From: CAWAXW01 sp963786155
GTDB lineage: Bacteria; Actinomycetota; CADDZG01; WHSQ01
Direction of reading: 5' to 3'
Assembly (NCBI GenBank): GCA_963786155.1
Contig: CAWAXW010000006.1
Location: forward strand, 1,364,001 to 1,428,000
DNA length: 64,000 nucleotides
Below are positions 9,830-20,258 of the stretch, piece after piece. Below the pieces are notes generated by a model. The model was given only the letters and a program-made list of their open reading frames with translations, did not search any database and had not been told where the DNA came from. A program made the position numbers and the translations under genes. The first letter of the stretch is position 1. Each line of letters begins with the position of its first letter.

Positions 9830-11617
9830 TGCGCACCCATCGGTGCGGCGATATCCGCGCTGATCACACGGGGCAACGGGTGGCGTTGTGCGGGTGGGTA
9901 CACAACCGCCGCGATCACGGCGGGGTGACGTTTATCGACCTTCGAGACGTCGCGGGACTCGTGCAAGTGGTCTTCAGCCCGAACGCAGGCGAGGACCTGC
10001 ACACCCTGGCCCAAGAGCTGCGGAGCGAGTTCTGCATCCGGGTGGAAGGGACCGTACGAGCCCGGCCCGAAGGCACGCTGAACCCGAAGCTTGCGACCGG
10101 CGAGGTCGAAGTGGCGGCCGCTTCGCTCGAGATCCTGGCGCGCGCCGAGACCCCTCCGTTCCCGATAGACGAGTACCAAGAGGCCGACGAGAGCCTCCGC
10201 CTGAAGTATCGGTTCCTCGATCTGAGACGCGAGCGGATGAGGGACAACATCAAGCTGCGCGCCCAGATCGTGACGGCCATCAGGCGGTTCTTCGACGACG
10301 AGGGTTTCATCGAGATCGAAACCCCGATGCTGACGCGGGCCACGCCCGAGGGAGCCCGGGACTTCCTTGTGCCGTCCCGACTGCACGCCGGCAAGTTCTA
10401 CGCACTCCCGCAGTCCCCACAGTTGTTCAAACAGCTCTTCATGGTCAGCGGGCTCGATCGCTACTACCAGATCGTTCGCTGCTTCCGGGATGAGGACCTG
10501 AGAGCCGACCGTCAACCCGACTTCACGCAGCTCGACCTCGAGATGTCGTTCGTGGACGTCGAGGATGTGCTCGATGTGACAGAACGGATGTTCCGCCAGG
10601 TGTGGCAAGAGACTCTCGGCGTCGAGCTCCCAACTTTCGACCGGCTTACCTATGCCGACTCGATGACCCGATTCGGCACGGACAAGCCCGACCTGAGATA
10701 CGGCATGGAGCTCGTCGACCTTCGCGACGTCTTCGAGCGCGACCGAAGTGAAGGTGTTCGCGTCTGTTCTCGGGGCAGAAGGCGCGATCGGATCGATCAC
10801 CGTCGAGGGGAAAGCGGATGTGCCTCGCAAAGAGCTCGATGGGTTGGTCGACGAGGCGAAGGCGCTCGGCGCCGGCGGCCTCGTGTGGGTGGGCGTCACC
10901 GATGACGGCTTGAAATCACCCCTCGACAAGTTCTTCTCCGAAGAAGAGCGCGTCGCGTTGGTGAAGACCGCGGGAGCCCAATCAGGTGACCTGATTCTGA
11001 TCGTCGCGGATGCTCGGCCCGGCATAGTTCAGAAAGTGCTCGGAGGCCTTCGCACGCGCCTGGCCGAGCGCTATTCGCTGATACCCGAGCTCGATCGTTC
11101 CGATCCGGCCGCGTGGAGGTTCGCGTGGGTGGTGGACTTCCCATGGTTCGAATACAACGACGAAGAGAAGCGCTGGGACCCCATCCATCATCCGTTCACG
11201 GGAGTAGTGGACGACACGCTCGAGCACCTGGAGAGCGACCCGGGCAAGGTCGTGTCGAAGGCATACGACATCGTCCTGAACGGGTGGGAGCTCGCGAGCG
11301 GCTCCATCCGAATCCACGACGCGGAGTTGCAACAACGGATGTTCTCAGCACTGGGGATCGATGAAGCCGAAGCCGAGAACAAGTTCGGGTTCCTTCTCAG
11401 GGCTTTCAAGTACGGCCCTCCTCCTCACGGGGGCATCGCGCCGGGCATCGACCGCATCGTGGCGCTCGCCGCGGGCGAGGAGAACATCCGCGAAGTGATC
11501 GCCTTCCCCAAGACGCAGAGCGCCAACGACCCGCTGACCGGCGCGCCGGCCACGGTAGACGAGGCCCAGCTGAAGATCTTGCATCTGAAATCAACGGCGC
11601 CGCCCCCGGAGGGTTGA
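9829..11617 (+). CDS. aspS: Aspartyl-tRNA synthetase, bacterial type (one frame break)
   Basis: Charges tRNA-Asp. The protein begins MRTHRCGDIR and has the OB-fold anticodon domain (HNRRDHGGVTFIDLRD, ~residue 27), motif 2 (IVRCFRDEDLRADRQPDFTQ, ~220), a GAD-type insertion and motif 3 (GGIAPGIDRIVAL). One extra base at ~10738-10741 shifts the frame inside the insertion domain; removing it joins ...RDVFE to TEVKVFASV. ATG 9829 overlaps the hisS stop (TGATG), with GGAGG 13-20 bp upstream. I cannot tell from sequence whether it also makes Asp-tRNA-Asn; gatCAB is not in view. Confidence 0.9.
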
Positions 11618-11621
11618 GCTG

Positions 11622-12922
11622 ATGGACCTCTTCGAGAACGCGCTCGAGGAGAACTTCGATCGCTTCGCACCCCTTGCCGCCCGGATGCGGCCGCGCACTC
11701 TCGACGAGGTCGTGGGTCAACAACATGTGCTGGGTCCGGGCCGAGCGCTGCGCAGCGCTGATCGAGAGCGGCGACCTTTCGTCCATCATCCTGTGGGGGC
11801 CTGCCGGGTCCGGGAAGACGACGCTCGCGTTCGTCATCGCACGTTCCAGCGAGGCGCACTTCGAACCGATGTCCGCGGTCACGGCCGGTGTGGCCGACGT
11901 TCGCAAACAGATCCAGGCGGGTCGCGACCGCTTGGGTCAGCAGGGGCGCCGCACGGTTCTGTTCCTCGACGAGATCCACCGTTTCAACAAGGCCCAACAG
12001 GACGCGTTGCTGCCGGCGGTCGAGAACGGGTGGATCGTGCTCGTCGGCGCAACGACGGAGAACCCGTCGTTCGAGGTGAACTCGCCACTCATGTCCCGGA
12101 GCCTGTTGTTCCGGCTGGAGGCGCTCACCGACGACGACGTCCTCGACATCATGCGAAGGGCGCTCGCGGACGAGAAACGTGGCCTGGCCGGGCTGAGATC
12201 TAAAGGCCGACGACGATGCCCTGACCCACATCGCCGCCGGCACCGGCGGTGACGCGCGCGCCGCCTTGAACGCATTGGAGGCCGCCTCCTCGATGGCGGC
12301 CGGCACGGGGCAGATCGACCTAACTCTCGCGGAGGAAGCCTTGCAGCGCCGGGCGCTCCCGTACGACAAGGCGGGGGATTGGCATTACGACGTCATATCC
12401 GCGTTCATCAAGTCGATGCGTGGATCGTCGCCGGACGCCGCCGTGTACTGGATGGCACGGATGCTCGACGCCGGCGAGGATCCCCGCTACATCGCCCGCC
12501 GGATGGTGATCTTCGCAAGCGAGGATGTGGGTAATGCGGACCCGACCGCGCTGTCGGTGGCGGTCGCGGCCCACCACGCTCTGGAGTTCGTGGGACTCCC
12601 GGAAGCGTCGCTGAACCTGGCGCAGGCAGCCTCATATCTTGCTCTCGCTCCCAAGTCGAACGCGTCGGCCGTCGCTCTGTGGCGTGCACAAGATGACGTG
12701 AAGTCCGGAGGACCTCTTGCCGTCCCGGCCCACCTGCGCGACTCACATTCGCCCGCCTCGCGCTCGATCGGAGCCGGAAAGGGATACCTCTATCCCCACG
12801 ACCACGGAGGGCGCGTCGACCAGCAATACCTGCCCGACGAGCTGCGCGAGAAGAGGTACTACGAGGCGATCACCGGGGTGGAGAAGCGACTCCAGGAGCC
12901 GCCATTGGAACCGGAAGGGTAG
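11622..12922 (+). CDS. rarA: Replication-associated recombination protein A / MgsA-like AAA+ ATPase (two frame breaks)
   Basis: AAA+ ATPase of the RarA/MgsA/WRNIP1 family that acts at stalled replication forks. The N-terminus has RPRTLDEVVGQQH (~residue 23), Walker A (GPAGSGKTT, ~65), Walker B (LFLDEIHRFNKAQQD, ~120), sensor 1 (GATTENPSFEVN) and the C-terminal oligomerisation domain (WHYDVISAFIKSMRGSDPD-like, ~260). The frame breaks are an extra A near 11754 (ALR|ALIESGDL) and an extra A near 12196 (GLAGL|DLKADDDAL). Both are repaired by deleting one base. The position between aspS and alaS matches other actinobacteria. Confidence 0.9.
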
Positions 12923-12926
12923 GGTC

Positions 12927-13121
12927 ATGCGCATGATCAAGTCTGTGTTCTGGGTTGCCGTGGGCGCGGCGGGGGCGCTACAGGTCGATCGCTGGATCGA
13001 GGCGAGGAAAGCTCGGCTCACACCTCGGGCGATGACCGGCAGCATCCTCGACAAGGTCAACTCGCGACTGGAGGCCAACCGGACCCGCGACACGTCGCGA
13101 GGCCCGGGCGCGGGTCTCTAG
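12927..13121 (+). CDS. Small membrane protein, DUF6167-like
   Basis: A 64-residue protein with one N-terminal hydrophobic helix (VFWVAVGAAGALQV, ~6-19) followed by a charged cytoplasmic tail. The FWxxxGxxxG pattern and the position between rarA and alaS match the small DUF6167 membrane proteins found at this place in Streptomyces and relatives (recalled synteny, not searched). ATG 12927 is used; ATG 12933 is an alternative. Function unknown. Confidence 0.65.
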   Translation: MRMIKSVFWVAVGAAGALQVDRWIEARKARLTPRAMTGSILDKVNSRLEANRTRDTSRGPGAGL

Positions 13122-13132
13122 CGATCGTCGAC

Positions 13133-15767
13133 ATGGATAGCGGGAGCATCCGGGAGCGTTTCGTCGCGTTCTTCGATGAGCGCGGCCATGCGCGGCTGCC
13201 GTCATCCTCCCTCGTGCCCAACGACCCGACGCTGTTGCTCACGGTTGCAGGGATGGTCCAGTTCAAGCCCTACTTCCTGGGAGAAGAGATACCCCCCAGC
13301 CAGCGCGCCGTGACCGTGCAGAAGTGCTTCCGCACGCAGGACATCGACGAGGTCGGCAGGACGGCCCGGCACCTCACGTTCTTCGAGATGCTCGGCAACT
13401 TCAGCTTCGGCGACTACTACAAGGAGAAGGCCTGCCCCTTGGCGTGGGAGCTCGTGACCGAGGGATGGGGGATCGACGACGGCCGCCTGTGGGTATCCGT
13501 CTACACGACCGACGACGAGGCCTACGAGATCTGGGCCGACGGCGTTGGGGTACCGGCCGAACCGCATCGTGCGGCGGGGTAAGGAGGACAACTTCTGGTC
13601 GACCGGCGCCGCGGGCCCTTGTGGTCCTTGCGCAGAGATCTACGTCGACCTCGGAGAGGAGTTCGGTCCGGCCTCAGACGACGGCCCGATCGGCAACGAG
13701 GACCGCTACCTCGAGATCTGGAACCTCGTCTTCATCCAGAACGACTGCAACTCGAGCATCGAGCCCGTGGCCGAGCTGCCCAAGAAGAACATCGACACGG
13801 GGGCGGGTCTCGAGCGGGTAGCCCTCGTCCTGCAGCAAGTCGATTCGGTATTCGAGACCGATCTGCTCGGCGCGATGGTCGACCGCGCCCAGGAACTGAC
13901 GGGGGTCTCCTACGGCAAGGACGATCGCTCGGACAAGGCGCTGCGCGTCCTTGCCGATCACGGCCGCGGCCTGACCTTCCTGATCGCCGACGGAGTCCTT
14001 CCCTCGAACGAGAAGCGCGGCTACATCCTTCGACGCATCATGCGCAGAGCCATCTGGCACGCTCGGCTCCTCGGCCGCACCGGACCGGTTCTGGGGGGCC
14101 TCATCGAGCGAGCGGTGGACCTCATGGGCGATGGCTATCCCGAGCTGCGCGAGCGTAAAGACCTCGCGCTCGATATCGCAGCGCGCGAGGAGGAACGCTT
14201 CGACCAGACCTTGAGACAGGGCAGCGCCTTGCTCGAGACCGAGGTCGAGCGGCAGAAGCAAGCCAGTGGCAAGTCGATCTCCGGCGAGGTCGCGTTCAAG
14301 CTTCACGACACCTTTGGGTTCCCCATCGACCTGACGGGCGAGATCGCGGAGGACGCGGGCCTCGGCCTCGACCGCGCCAGGTACGACGAGCTGATGACCG
14401 AGCAGCGTGAGCGCGCTCGAGGAGCGCGCCGGGCGGTCGCAGCTTCGGAGCTACCGCCGCGCGATGCGCTCGGGACTGAGATCGAGCCGACCGAGTTCGT
14501 GGGGCACGAGCACCTCCGCGCGCGGATGCGCGGATATCGGCGATCGCCCAAGGAGTGGAGGGCGTTGTAGTGGTGCAGGAAGGAGACGAGGCCTTCGTCG
14601 TCCTGGATCGCACTCCTCTGTACGCGGAAGGAGGGGGCCAGGTCGGCGATCGAGGATGGATCAGGGCGCGCTCTGGTGAGGCGGAGGTCCTCGACACCCA
14701 GAAGCTCGTCTCCGACCTGATCGGACACAGGGTCAGGGTCGTTTCCGGAGAGCTTGCCGTCGGCGACGACGTCGAGGCGGTCGTCGATCACGAGTTCAGA
14801 CGCGGCACCGAGCGCGCTCACACCGCGACCCACATCCTCCATTGGATATTGAGAGACCGGCTTGGAGACCACGCGCGCCAGGCGGGCTCACTGGTGGAGC
14901 CGGGGCGCCTGCGCTTCGACTTCAGTCACTTCGAAGCCGTGACCCCCGATCAACTCGGTGACATCTCTCAGGAGCTTCAGGCGCGGGTGTCGGTCGACGA
15001 CGGCGTGCGGGCATACGAGACCAGTTACGACTTCGCTCGCTCCATCGGGGCCATGGCGATATTCGGCGAGAAGTACGGAGACTTCGTGAGAGTCGTCGAG
15101 GTGGGGGAGTACTCAAAGGAGCTGTGCGGGGGGACGCACGTGCCTCATACGAGCAGCATCGGGGCGGCCGTGCTCACTTCGGAGGGATCGGTCGGAGCCA
15201 ATCTGCGCAGGGTCGAAGCGCTCGTGGGCGCGGAAGGGATCGCTTACCTGCGGCACCGGGCCGGCGAATTGCAACGCGCCGCCGAGCTGCTCAAGGTCGG
15301 CCCCGACGAGGTCGGGGAACGGATCGAACGCCTGCTCGCGACCCAGAAGGACATGGAACGCAAGCTGGCTGAAGTCCAAAAGACCTCGGCCGAAGCCGAT
15401 GCAACCGCCCTCGCCGAGGAGGCGGTGGACGTCGACGGCACACGTTTGGTCGTGGGCCGAAGGGACATCGGCGTCGACGACCTGCGCGCTCTGGCTCAAA
15501 AGCTGAAATCGGTGCTCGGTTCCGCCGTGGTCGTTCTGGGCACCGCGGGCGAAGGAAAGGCGAACCTGGTCGCGGCCGTCACGAAGGATGTCGCCGCGCG
15601 CGGCATCTCGGCCCGTGATCTGTTGGCGGCGGGTTCGCTCCTGCTCGGAGGAGGCGCGGGGGCAAGCCCGAGCTCGCCATCTCGGGAGGCCCGAAGGCGG
15701 ATCGTCTACAGGAAGCCATCGAGGCGGTCGAGCGCGCGCCGCCCGCGACGCGCTCACCGGAGGATGA
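13133..15767 (+). CDS. alaS: Alanyl-tRNA synthetase (several frame breaks)
   Basis: Charges tRNA-Ala and edits mischarged Ser/Gly. All domains are present: the class II core (RHLTFFEMLGNFSFGDYYK, ~residue 80; NTGAGLERV-like DTGAGLERVA, ~225), the editing domain with zinc ligands HTATH (~560) and CGGTH (~660), and the C-terminal DHHA1 domain with a Gly-rich loop (LLGGGAG). The frame is displaced by an extra G at ~13554, an extra CG dinucleotide at ~14517-14524, a G-run of the wrong length at 15658-15662 and another indel at ~15735-15748. In repaired form the gene ends ...DALTGG with TGA 15765-15767, overlapping the ruvX ATG. The uninterrupted frame into ruvX is an artefact. Confidence 0.9.
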
Positions 15768-16168
15768 TCCTAGGTATCGACCCGGGCTCACGCAGGACTG
15801 GGATTGCCGTTGCCGACCTCGAAACCCGCTTCGCGCGTCCTCTCGAGGTCATCGACGCGAAGAGCATGGACCCCGTCGAGCGTATCGGTCACATCGTCGG
15901 CGAGATGGGAGTGACACGCGTCGTCGTCGGCCGGCCCACTTCTCTTTCGGGTGCGGCCGGACCCGCGGTCCGGGTTCAGGAGGATTTCCTGACCCGGTTA
16001 CGCGCTGCGCTCGACGTTCCCGTCTCCGAGTTCGACGAACGACTGACGACGGTTATCGCCGAGCGGGCCCTTAAGGCGGCTGGAGGCAAGAGAGCGGCGC
16101 GGAACGCGTTGAAGGACGCGGTCGCCGCGCAGGTGATGTTGCAGGACTACCTGGATTCCGGACAGTGA
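15764..16168 (+). CDS. ruvX: Putative pre-16S rRNA nuclease YqgF / RuvX
   Basis: RNase H-like protein implicated in 16S rRNA 5' maturation. The 134-residue product begins MILGIDPGSRRTGIAVAD, the YqgF active-site strand with its Asp, and continues with VVVGRPTSLSG (~55), PVSEFDERLTT (~95) and a C-terminal helix (KDAVAAQVMLQDYL). ATG 15764 lies in an ATGA overlap with the repaired alaS stop, and its own TGA overlaps the mltG GTG. The alaS-ruvX-mltG-aroE order is common in Gram-positive bacteria. Confidence 0.9.
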   Translation: MILGIDPGSRRTGIAVADLETRFARPLEVIDAKSMDPVERIGHIVGEMGVTRVVVGRPTSLSGAAGPAVRVQEDFLTRLRAALDVPVSEFDERLTTVIAERALKAAGGKRAARNALKDAVAAQVMLQDYLDSGQ

Positions 16169-17196
16169 GATTCACTCGCCGGGGCAAGGTCGTCATCGCC
16201 CTCTCCACTGTTGTGCTCTTGCTCGGCATCCCCGTGCTCGCCGGCTACATCTACTTGAATTCGATCGGAGTGCTCGGGGCGAGCGATCCCGGCCCCCGCG
16301 TTGAAGTGGAGATCCCCGAGGGTTCCGACATCTCGGCCATCGGGGAGATCCTGGCCGATGCCGGAGTCATCAAGGCGGCGCTCGGATTGCGCATACGCGC
16401 GTATCTCGACGGCGGAGGCGATGCAATCCAGGCCGGGACCTACCGGCTGCGAGAGAACCTGAACGCGCAGGATGCCCTGCTGGCCCTGCTAAAAGGGCCG
16501 GAATCGGACTTCGTCACGGTGACTTTCCCCGAAGGGTCATGGGTCGAAGACTTCGCACGCATCGCCCAGCGGGACACACATCTTCGGGCGGCCGACGTGA
16601 AGCGGGTGGCTACGAACGGGTCGATCCGGGCCTCGATCCAACCCCGGAACGTAGACACTCTCGAAGGGCTGATGTTCCCCTCCACCTATCAGGTCGTCGA
16701 ATCCGAAACGGCCGAAACGTTCGTCGAGCGCTTGGTCGACGAGTTCGAGTCACAGATCGCCGAGCTCGACCCCTCCGGGCTTGACGAGTTGGGTGTCACG
16801 CCGTACGAAGCTGTCATCGTTGCGTCGATGGTGGAGGCGGAGGCTCGTGTGCCGGAGGATCGAGGCAAGATCGCCCGTGTGATCTACAACAGGCTGGATG
16901 CGGGCAACAAGCTTGAGATCGATGCAACCGTGCTCTATGCGCTCGGTGAGCACCGAGCCGTATTGACCTCGTCTGATCTTGCGATCGACTCGCCGTACAA
17001 CACCCGCCTGTACACCGGTCTGCCTCCGACACCCATCGGCGCGCCGGGAGCCGCCTCCCTGGAGGCTGCATTCAACCCACCGCCGGGTGATTGGTTCTTC
17101 TTCGTCGTGTCGGATTGCGAAGGGCACCATGCATTCAGCGTGACCTACGAACAGTTCCTGGCCGACAAGGCCGAGTATCAGGCCCTCGACTGTTGA
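16165..17196 (+). CDS. mltG: Endolytic murein transglycosylase MltG (YceG-like)
   Basis: Membrane-anchored lytic transglycosylase that cleaves nascent glycan strands. The 343-residue protein has a short basic N-terminus, one membrane helix (~9-31), a LysM-like region with EIPEGSDISAIGEIL (~50), and the YceG catalytic domain with the conserved Glu in ASMVEAEA (~residue 218), then VIYNRLD, LEIDATVLYALG, SPYNTRLYTGLPPTPI and NPPPGDWFFFV. GTG start overlaps the ruvX stop; the stop overlaps the TTG start of aroE. Confidence 0.93.
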   Translation: MRFTRRGKVVIALSTVVLLLGIPVLAGYIYLNSIGVLGASDPGPRVEVEIPEGSDISAIGEILADAGVIKAALGLRIRAYLDGGGDAIQAGTYRLRENLNAQDALLALLKGPESDFVTVTFPEGSWVEDFARIAQRDTHLRAADVKRVATNGSIRASIQPRNVDTLEGLMFPSTYQVVESETAETFVERLVDEFESQIAELDPSGLDELGVTPYEAVIVASMVEAEARVPEDRGKIARVIYNRLDAGNKLEIDATVLYALGEHRAVLTSSDLAIDSPYNTRLYTGLPPTPIGAPGAASLEAAFNPPPGDWFFFVVSDCEGHHAFSVTYEQFLADKAEYQALDC

Positions 17197-18052
17197 AAGG
17201 TCTAGGAACTCACACGCGTTGGGTGGGCGTCATGGGCTGGCCGCTGACCTACACGCTCTCCCCAGTCATCCATAACGCCGCGTTCCGGAGGTCGGGTCTG
17301 GACTGGGTCTACCTCGCGTGGCCGGTCGCCCCCGATTCCTTGCCCGCTGCGGTGGCTGGGCTCCGAGCTCTCGGTGGGATCGGAGCCAACGTGACGATGC
17401 CTCACAAGTCCACGATCATCCCGGAGCTCGACGATCTCTCGGGGACGCGCGTGTCGTCGGCGCGGTCAACACGGTCACACGGGTGGGGGACCTTCTCGTG
17501 GGACACAACACCGACGTCGATGGATTCCGCCACCTCGTGCTCGACGACGCAGGAGCCGACGTGAACGGAACCAGGGCCGTGGTCTTGGGGGCCGGGGGGG
17601 CCGCTCGGGCGGTCGTCAAAGCCCTCGGCGACCTCGGCGTGAAGGAGATCACGGTTGCTGCCCGGCGTCCGGAAGCGGCCTCGGACCTCCAGGAGCTTTC
17701 CCTCGCGGCCGTATCTGTGGTGGCCTGGGAAGAGGCTGCCGAGGCCGGGTCGGAAGCCGATGTCGTGGTCAACGCAACGCCGGTAGGAGCATCGGGAGAA
17801 GCACTCCTGCCGGACCTCGCATTCCACGAAGGGCAGTTCGTCGTCGATCTCCTCTATGAGCCGCCCGTCACACCCTTCACCGAGCGCGCGCGCGCCGTAG
17901 GGGCCGATGCCTGGGGCGGCCTGGGGATGCTCGTCCATCAGGCGGCAGCCTCGTTCCGGATCTGGACGGGCCAGGACCCTCAGATAGAAGCGATGTCGGC
18001 GGCAGCGCTCCGGGCTATAGGCCTTCGAGGACATTCACCCCATACCTCTTGA
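17193..18052 (+). CDS. aroE: Shikimate dehydrogenase (one frame break)
   Basis: Reduces 3-dehydroshikimate to shikimate with NADPH. The shikimate site shows as GWPLTYTLSPVIHNAAF (~residue 15; S-x-S replaced by T-L-S) and NVTMPHKSTI (~70, catalytic Lys); the NADP domain has VVLGAGGAARAV (~130). The frame slips at the G run 17441-17444: one more G gives LSGDARVVGAVNTV, joining the halves. TTG 17193 overlaps the mltG stop. The C-terminus (GLGMLVHQAAASFRIWTG) is complete. Other shikimate genes are found 18 kb downstream, on the far side of the pilus locus. Confidence 0.9.
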
Positions 18053-18103
18053 CACCGTCGGCGTGAGGGCGGAGTTTCGTAAAGAGGCTCGTGTGAACTA
18101 GAT

Positions 18104-18179
18104 CCGGGTGGGCTCAACCCGGGCGTCTGGCGTGCCGAAATGCTGCATGTGCGGGCGCGACCCGAAACCCGCGCGCACA
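18104..18179 (+). promoter_or_regulatory. Two-hairpin leader upstream of the roadblock-GTPase operon
   Basis: The 143-bp gap between aroE and the roadblock gene contains two inverted repeats. One is at 18104-18122 (CCGGGT/ACCCGG with a 7-base loop). The second is at 18148-18179, where TGTGCG pairs with CGCACA around an inner GCG/CGC step. The second ends a few bases before the ribosome site (ACGAGGAGG). No U-run follows either, so they are not simple terminators; they may be an RNA leader. I recognise no known riboswitch class. Confidence 0.35.
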
Positions 18180-18195
18180 CTCACGAGGAGGACCG

Positions 18196-18804
18196 ATGAC
18201 GAAGGCCGACCAGCTCGCAACCGCTCTCGACGATTTCCTGGCTGTTTCCCCGGAAACCGAGGCTGCAGCGGTAGTTAGCGCGGACGGTCTGCCCATGGCC
18301 TCGGCCTTGCCTCCCTACGTCGAGGAGGACCGCCTGGCGGCCATGAGCGCGGCCCTTCTGACCCTGGGCGAGCGCGCCGCCGCCGGCCTCGGGAAGGGTG
18401 ACCTTGCGCAGGTCTTCATAGAGGGCGCCCAGGGGTACGTAGTGCTCATGTCTGCAGGGACGAATGCGGTTCTGGTAGCCGTCACGACCAAGGACACGAA
18501 GGTCGGGCTGGTCCTCTACGAGATGCGCCGCGCGGCCGCCGGCATCGCGTCGATAATGGAGGCCCCACCGCTGAGCCAACAGGTAGCTCCCGAAGCCCCG
18601 GTCACTTATCCCGCTCCGCCCGAGCCCACGCCCGAGCCCGTTTACCCGGGCTCAACCCCGGCGGAAGAGGCGATCTCGTGGGCACAGTCATCGCAGGAGG
18701 CAGAGATCAGCCCAGTGACCATCGCGGGGGAGTCTTCAACCGACGAGGGAGAACCGCGCGACGACGAGCCGGCCGGCAGACCCGGTACTTCGGGTTGGCA
18801 GTAG
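18196..18804 (+). CDS. Roadblock/LC7-domain protein (MglB-like)
   Basis: Residues ~1-115 form a roadblock/LC7 domain: ALDDFLAVSPETEAAAVVSADGLPMASAL, then MSAALLTLGERAAAGLGKG, GYVVLMSAGTNAVLVAV, and a final helix (VLYEMRRAAAGIASIM). The rest is a Pro/Glu-rich acidic tail. In bacteria such proteins pair with MglA-type GTPases, as a GAP in Myxococcus and as CvnB in actinobacterial conservons. A GTPase gene lies two genes downstream. ATG 18196 has a strong site (GAGGAGG) upstream. First gene of a probable operon leading to the pilus motors. Confidence 0.85.
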   Translation: MTKADQLATALDDFLAVSPETEAAAVVSADGLPMASALPPYVEEDRLAAMSAALLTLGERAAAGLGKGDLAQVFIEGAQGYVVLMSAGTNAVLVAVTTKDTKVGLVLYEMRRAAAGIASIMEAPPLSQQVAPEAPVTYPAPPEPTPEPVYPGSTPAEEAISWAQSSQEAEISPVTIAGESSTDEGEPRDDEPAGRPGTSGWQ

Positions 18805-18822
18805 ACCGCTAGAGGGGGACGG

Positions 18823-20258
18823 ATGCTCAAGGGCACGCTCGACGATTTCACGCTCCCGGATGTCTTCCGGCTCATCTCGCTCGCCAAGAAGACGGGTCGC
18901 CTCGGAGTCCAACGCCAGCGCGGGGAGCGGCGACATCTTCTTCAAAGATGGTGACGTCTATTTCGCAGAGTCCAGTCTGTCGAAGGACCCGATCGGACAG
19001 AAGCTCGTCCGCGCCGGCGTCCTGACGGAGAGTCACCTGAACAAGGCCCTGGACGAATCCCTGGGCAGTGGACGCCGCCTCGGCGAGGTCCTGATCGAGA
19101 GCGGCGAAGTGACGATCGATCAGATCGAGAGCGTCGTCCGGCAACAGATCGAGGATTCCGTCTTCGACCTGCTGCGCTGGGAGCTGGGGGAGTTCGGCTG
19201 GGAGTCGGGGGTCGAGGTGGAGGCCGAGATCCCGATCTCGGTCAGCGTCGAGAACCTGATCATGGAGGCCTCGCGCCGCCTGGACGAGTGGGAGATGCTC
19301 ACCCGCAAGATCCCCTCGATGCGGGCGACGCTCGGCATGTCCCCCAAGCCCCCCGAAGGGGCGCTCGAGATCAACATCACCCCACAGGAGTGGCGGGTGC
19401 TCGTCCTGGTGGACGGGTCTCGCACCCTCGAGGACATCGCCGAGATGGTCGGGCTCGACGAGATGAACGCCATGCGGACGATGCACGGGCTCGTTTCGGC
19501 GGGCCTGGTCGAGGTGACTGACCCCGGAACGGAGGAAGCCGAAGAAGTCGCGGTCGCAGTAGCCCCCGCGGTGGAGGAGCCGATCGTCGAGCTCCAGTCC
19601 GCCCCAGAGCCCGTGGCCGAGGTGATCGAGGCAACCCCCGAACCGGAGCCGGAGGCAGTGGTCGAGACGTACGAGCCGCTCGAGCCGGTCGTCGAGGCGG
19701 AGCCCGCGACCGAGGTCGCCGAGCCGCAAACGGAGGCCGCCGACGAAACGGTGGAGACGGTCGCCGCGGCCGAGGCGCCGCCCACGGAATGGTTCCAGGA
19801 CCCTGATCTACCCCGTCGAGAGCTTCGACGCCCCCGGGCCCGACGAGCTCCTCACGGAGGTGCCGGAGACCCCTCAAGTGGCGGAGTCGGCCGAGCCGAG
19901 CCCCCCGACCGTGGCTCCCGACGGCGACCCGTTCCTCAGCGATCTCGCGGACCTGAACGAGCCTCCCTCCGTTGAGCCACCGGACGAGTCGCCTCCCGCC
20001 CAACCGCCCGCCGCGATCGCCGAGCCCACCGAGCCGGCCGAAACCCCGACCGTCGATCGGGTGGCCGCCGTGCGAGAGCTGGCCGGCCTGTTCGACGATG
20101 GCGAGAAGAAGCCCTCTTCTCGGCGAGCGACCCCCGAAGCTCCCCCGGAGGAGGGAGCACAAGAGACCCCGCCGGCCGACCGCCAGAGGGTCGAAGACGA
20201 CGACCAGGTCAACAAAGGCCTGATCTCGCGTCTCATAGACGGAGTAAAGGGACTTTAG
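18823..20258 (+). CDS. DUF4388 (PATAN) protein with MshEN-like repeat and acidic tail (two frame breaks)
   Basis: Starts MLKGTLDDFTLPDVFRLISL, the typical opening of a DUF4388/PATAN domain, and continues KTGRLGV...GSGDIFFKDGDVYFAESSL. Next is a stretch like the GspE/MshEN N-terminal repeat (IGQKLVRAGVLTESHLNKAL...RRLGEVLIESGEVT), then a winged-helix-like domain (LVLVDGSRTLEDIAEMVGLDE). The C-terminal third is low-complexity Pro/Glu/Val. Two breaks: an extra G in the run 18922-18925, and an extra C at ~19800-19803 joining ...EWFQD to LIYPVESFD. Ends RLIDGVKGL at TAG 20256-20258, immediately before the GTPase ATG. Likely a signalling scaffold; function unknown. Confidence 0.75.

Noticed and set aside
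14555..16168. AlaS-RuvX fusion protein
   Set aside because: The frame into ruvX exists only because of indels at ~15660 and ~15740; the repaired alaS stops at TGA 15765-15767 over the ruvX start.
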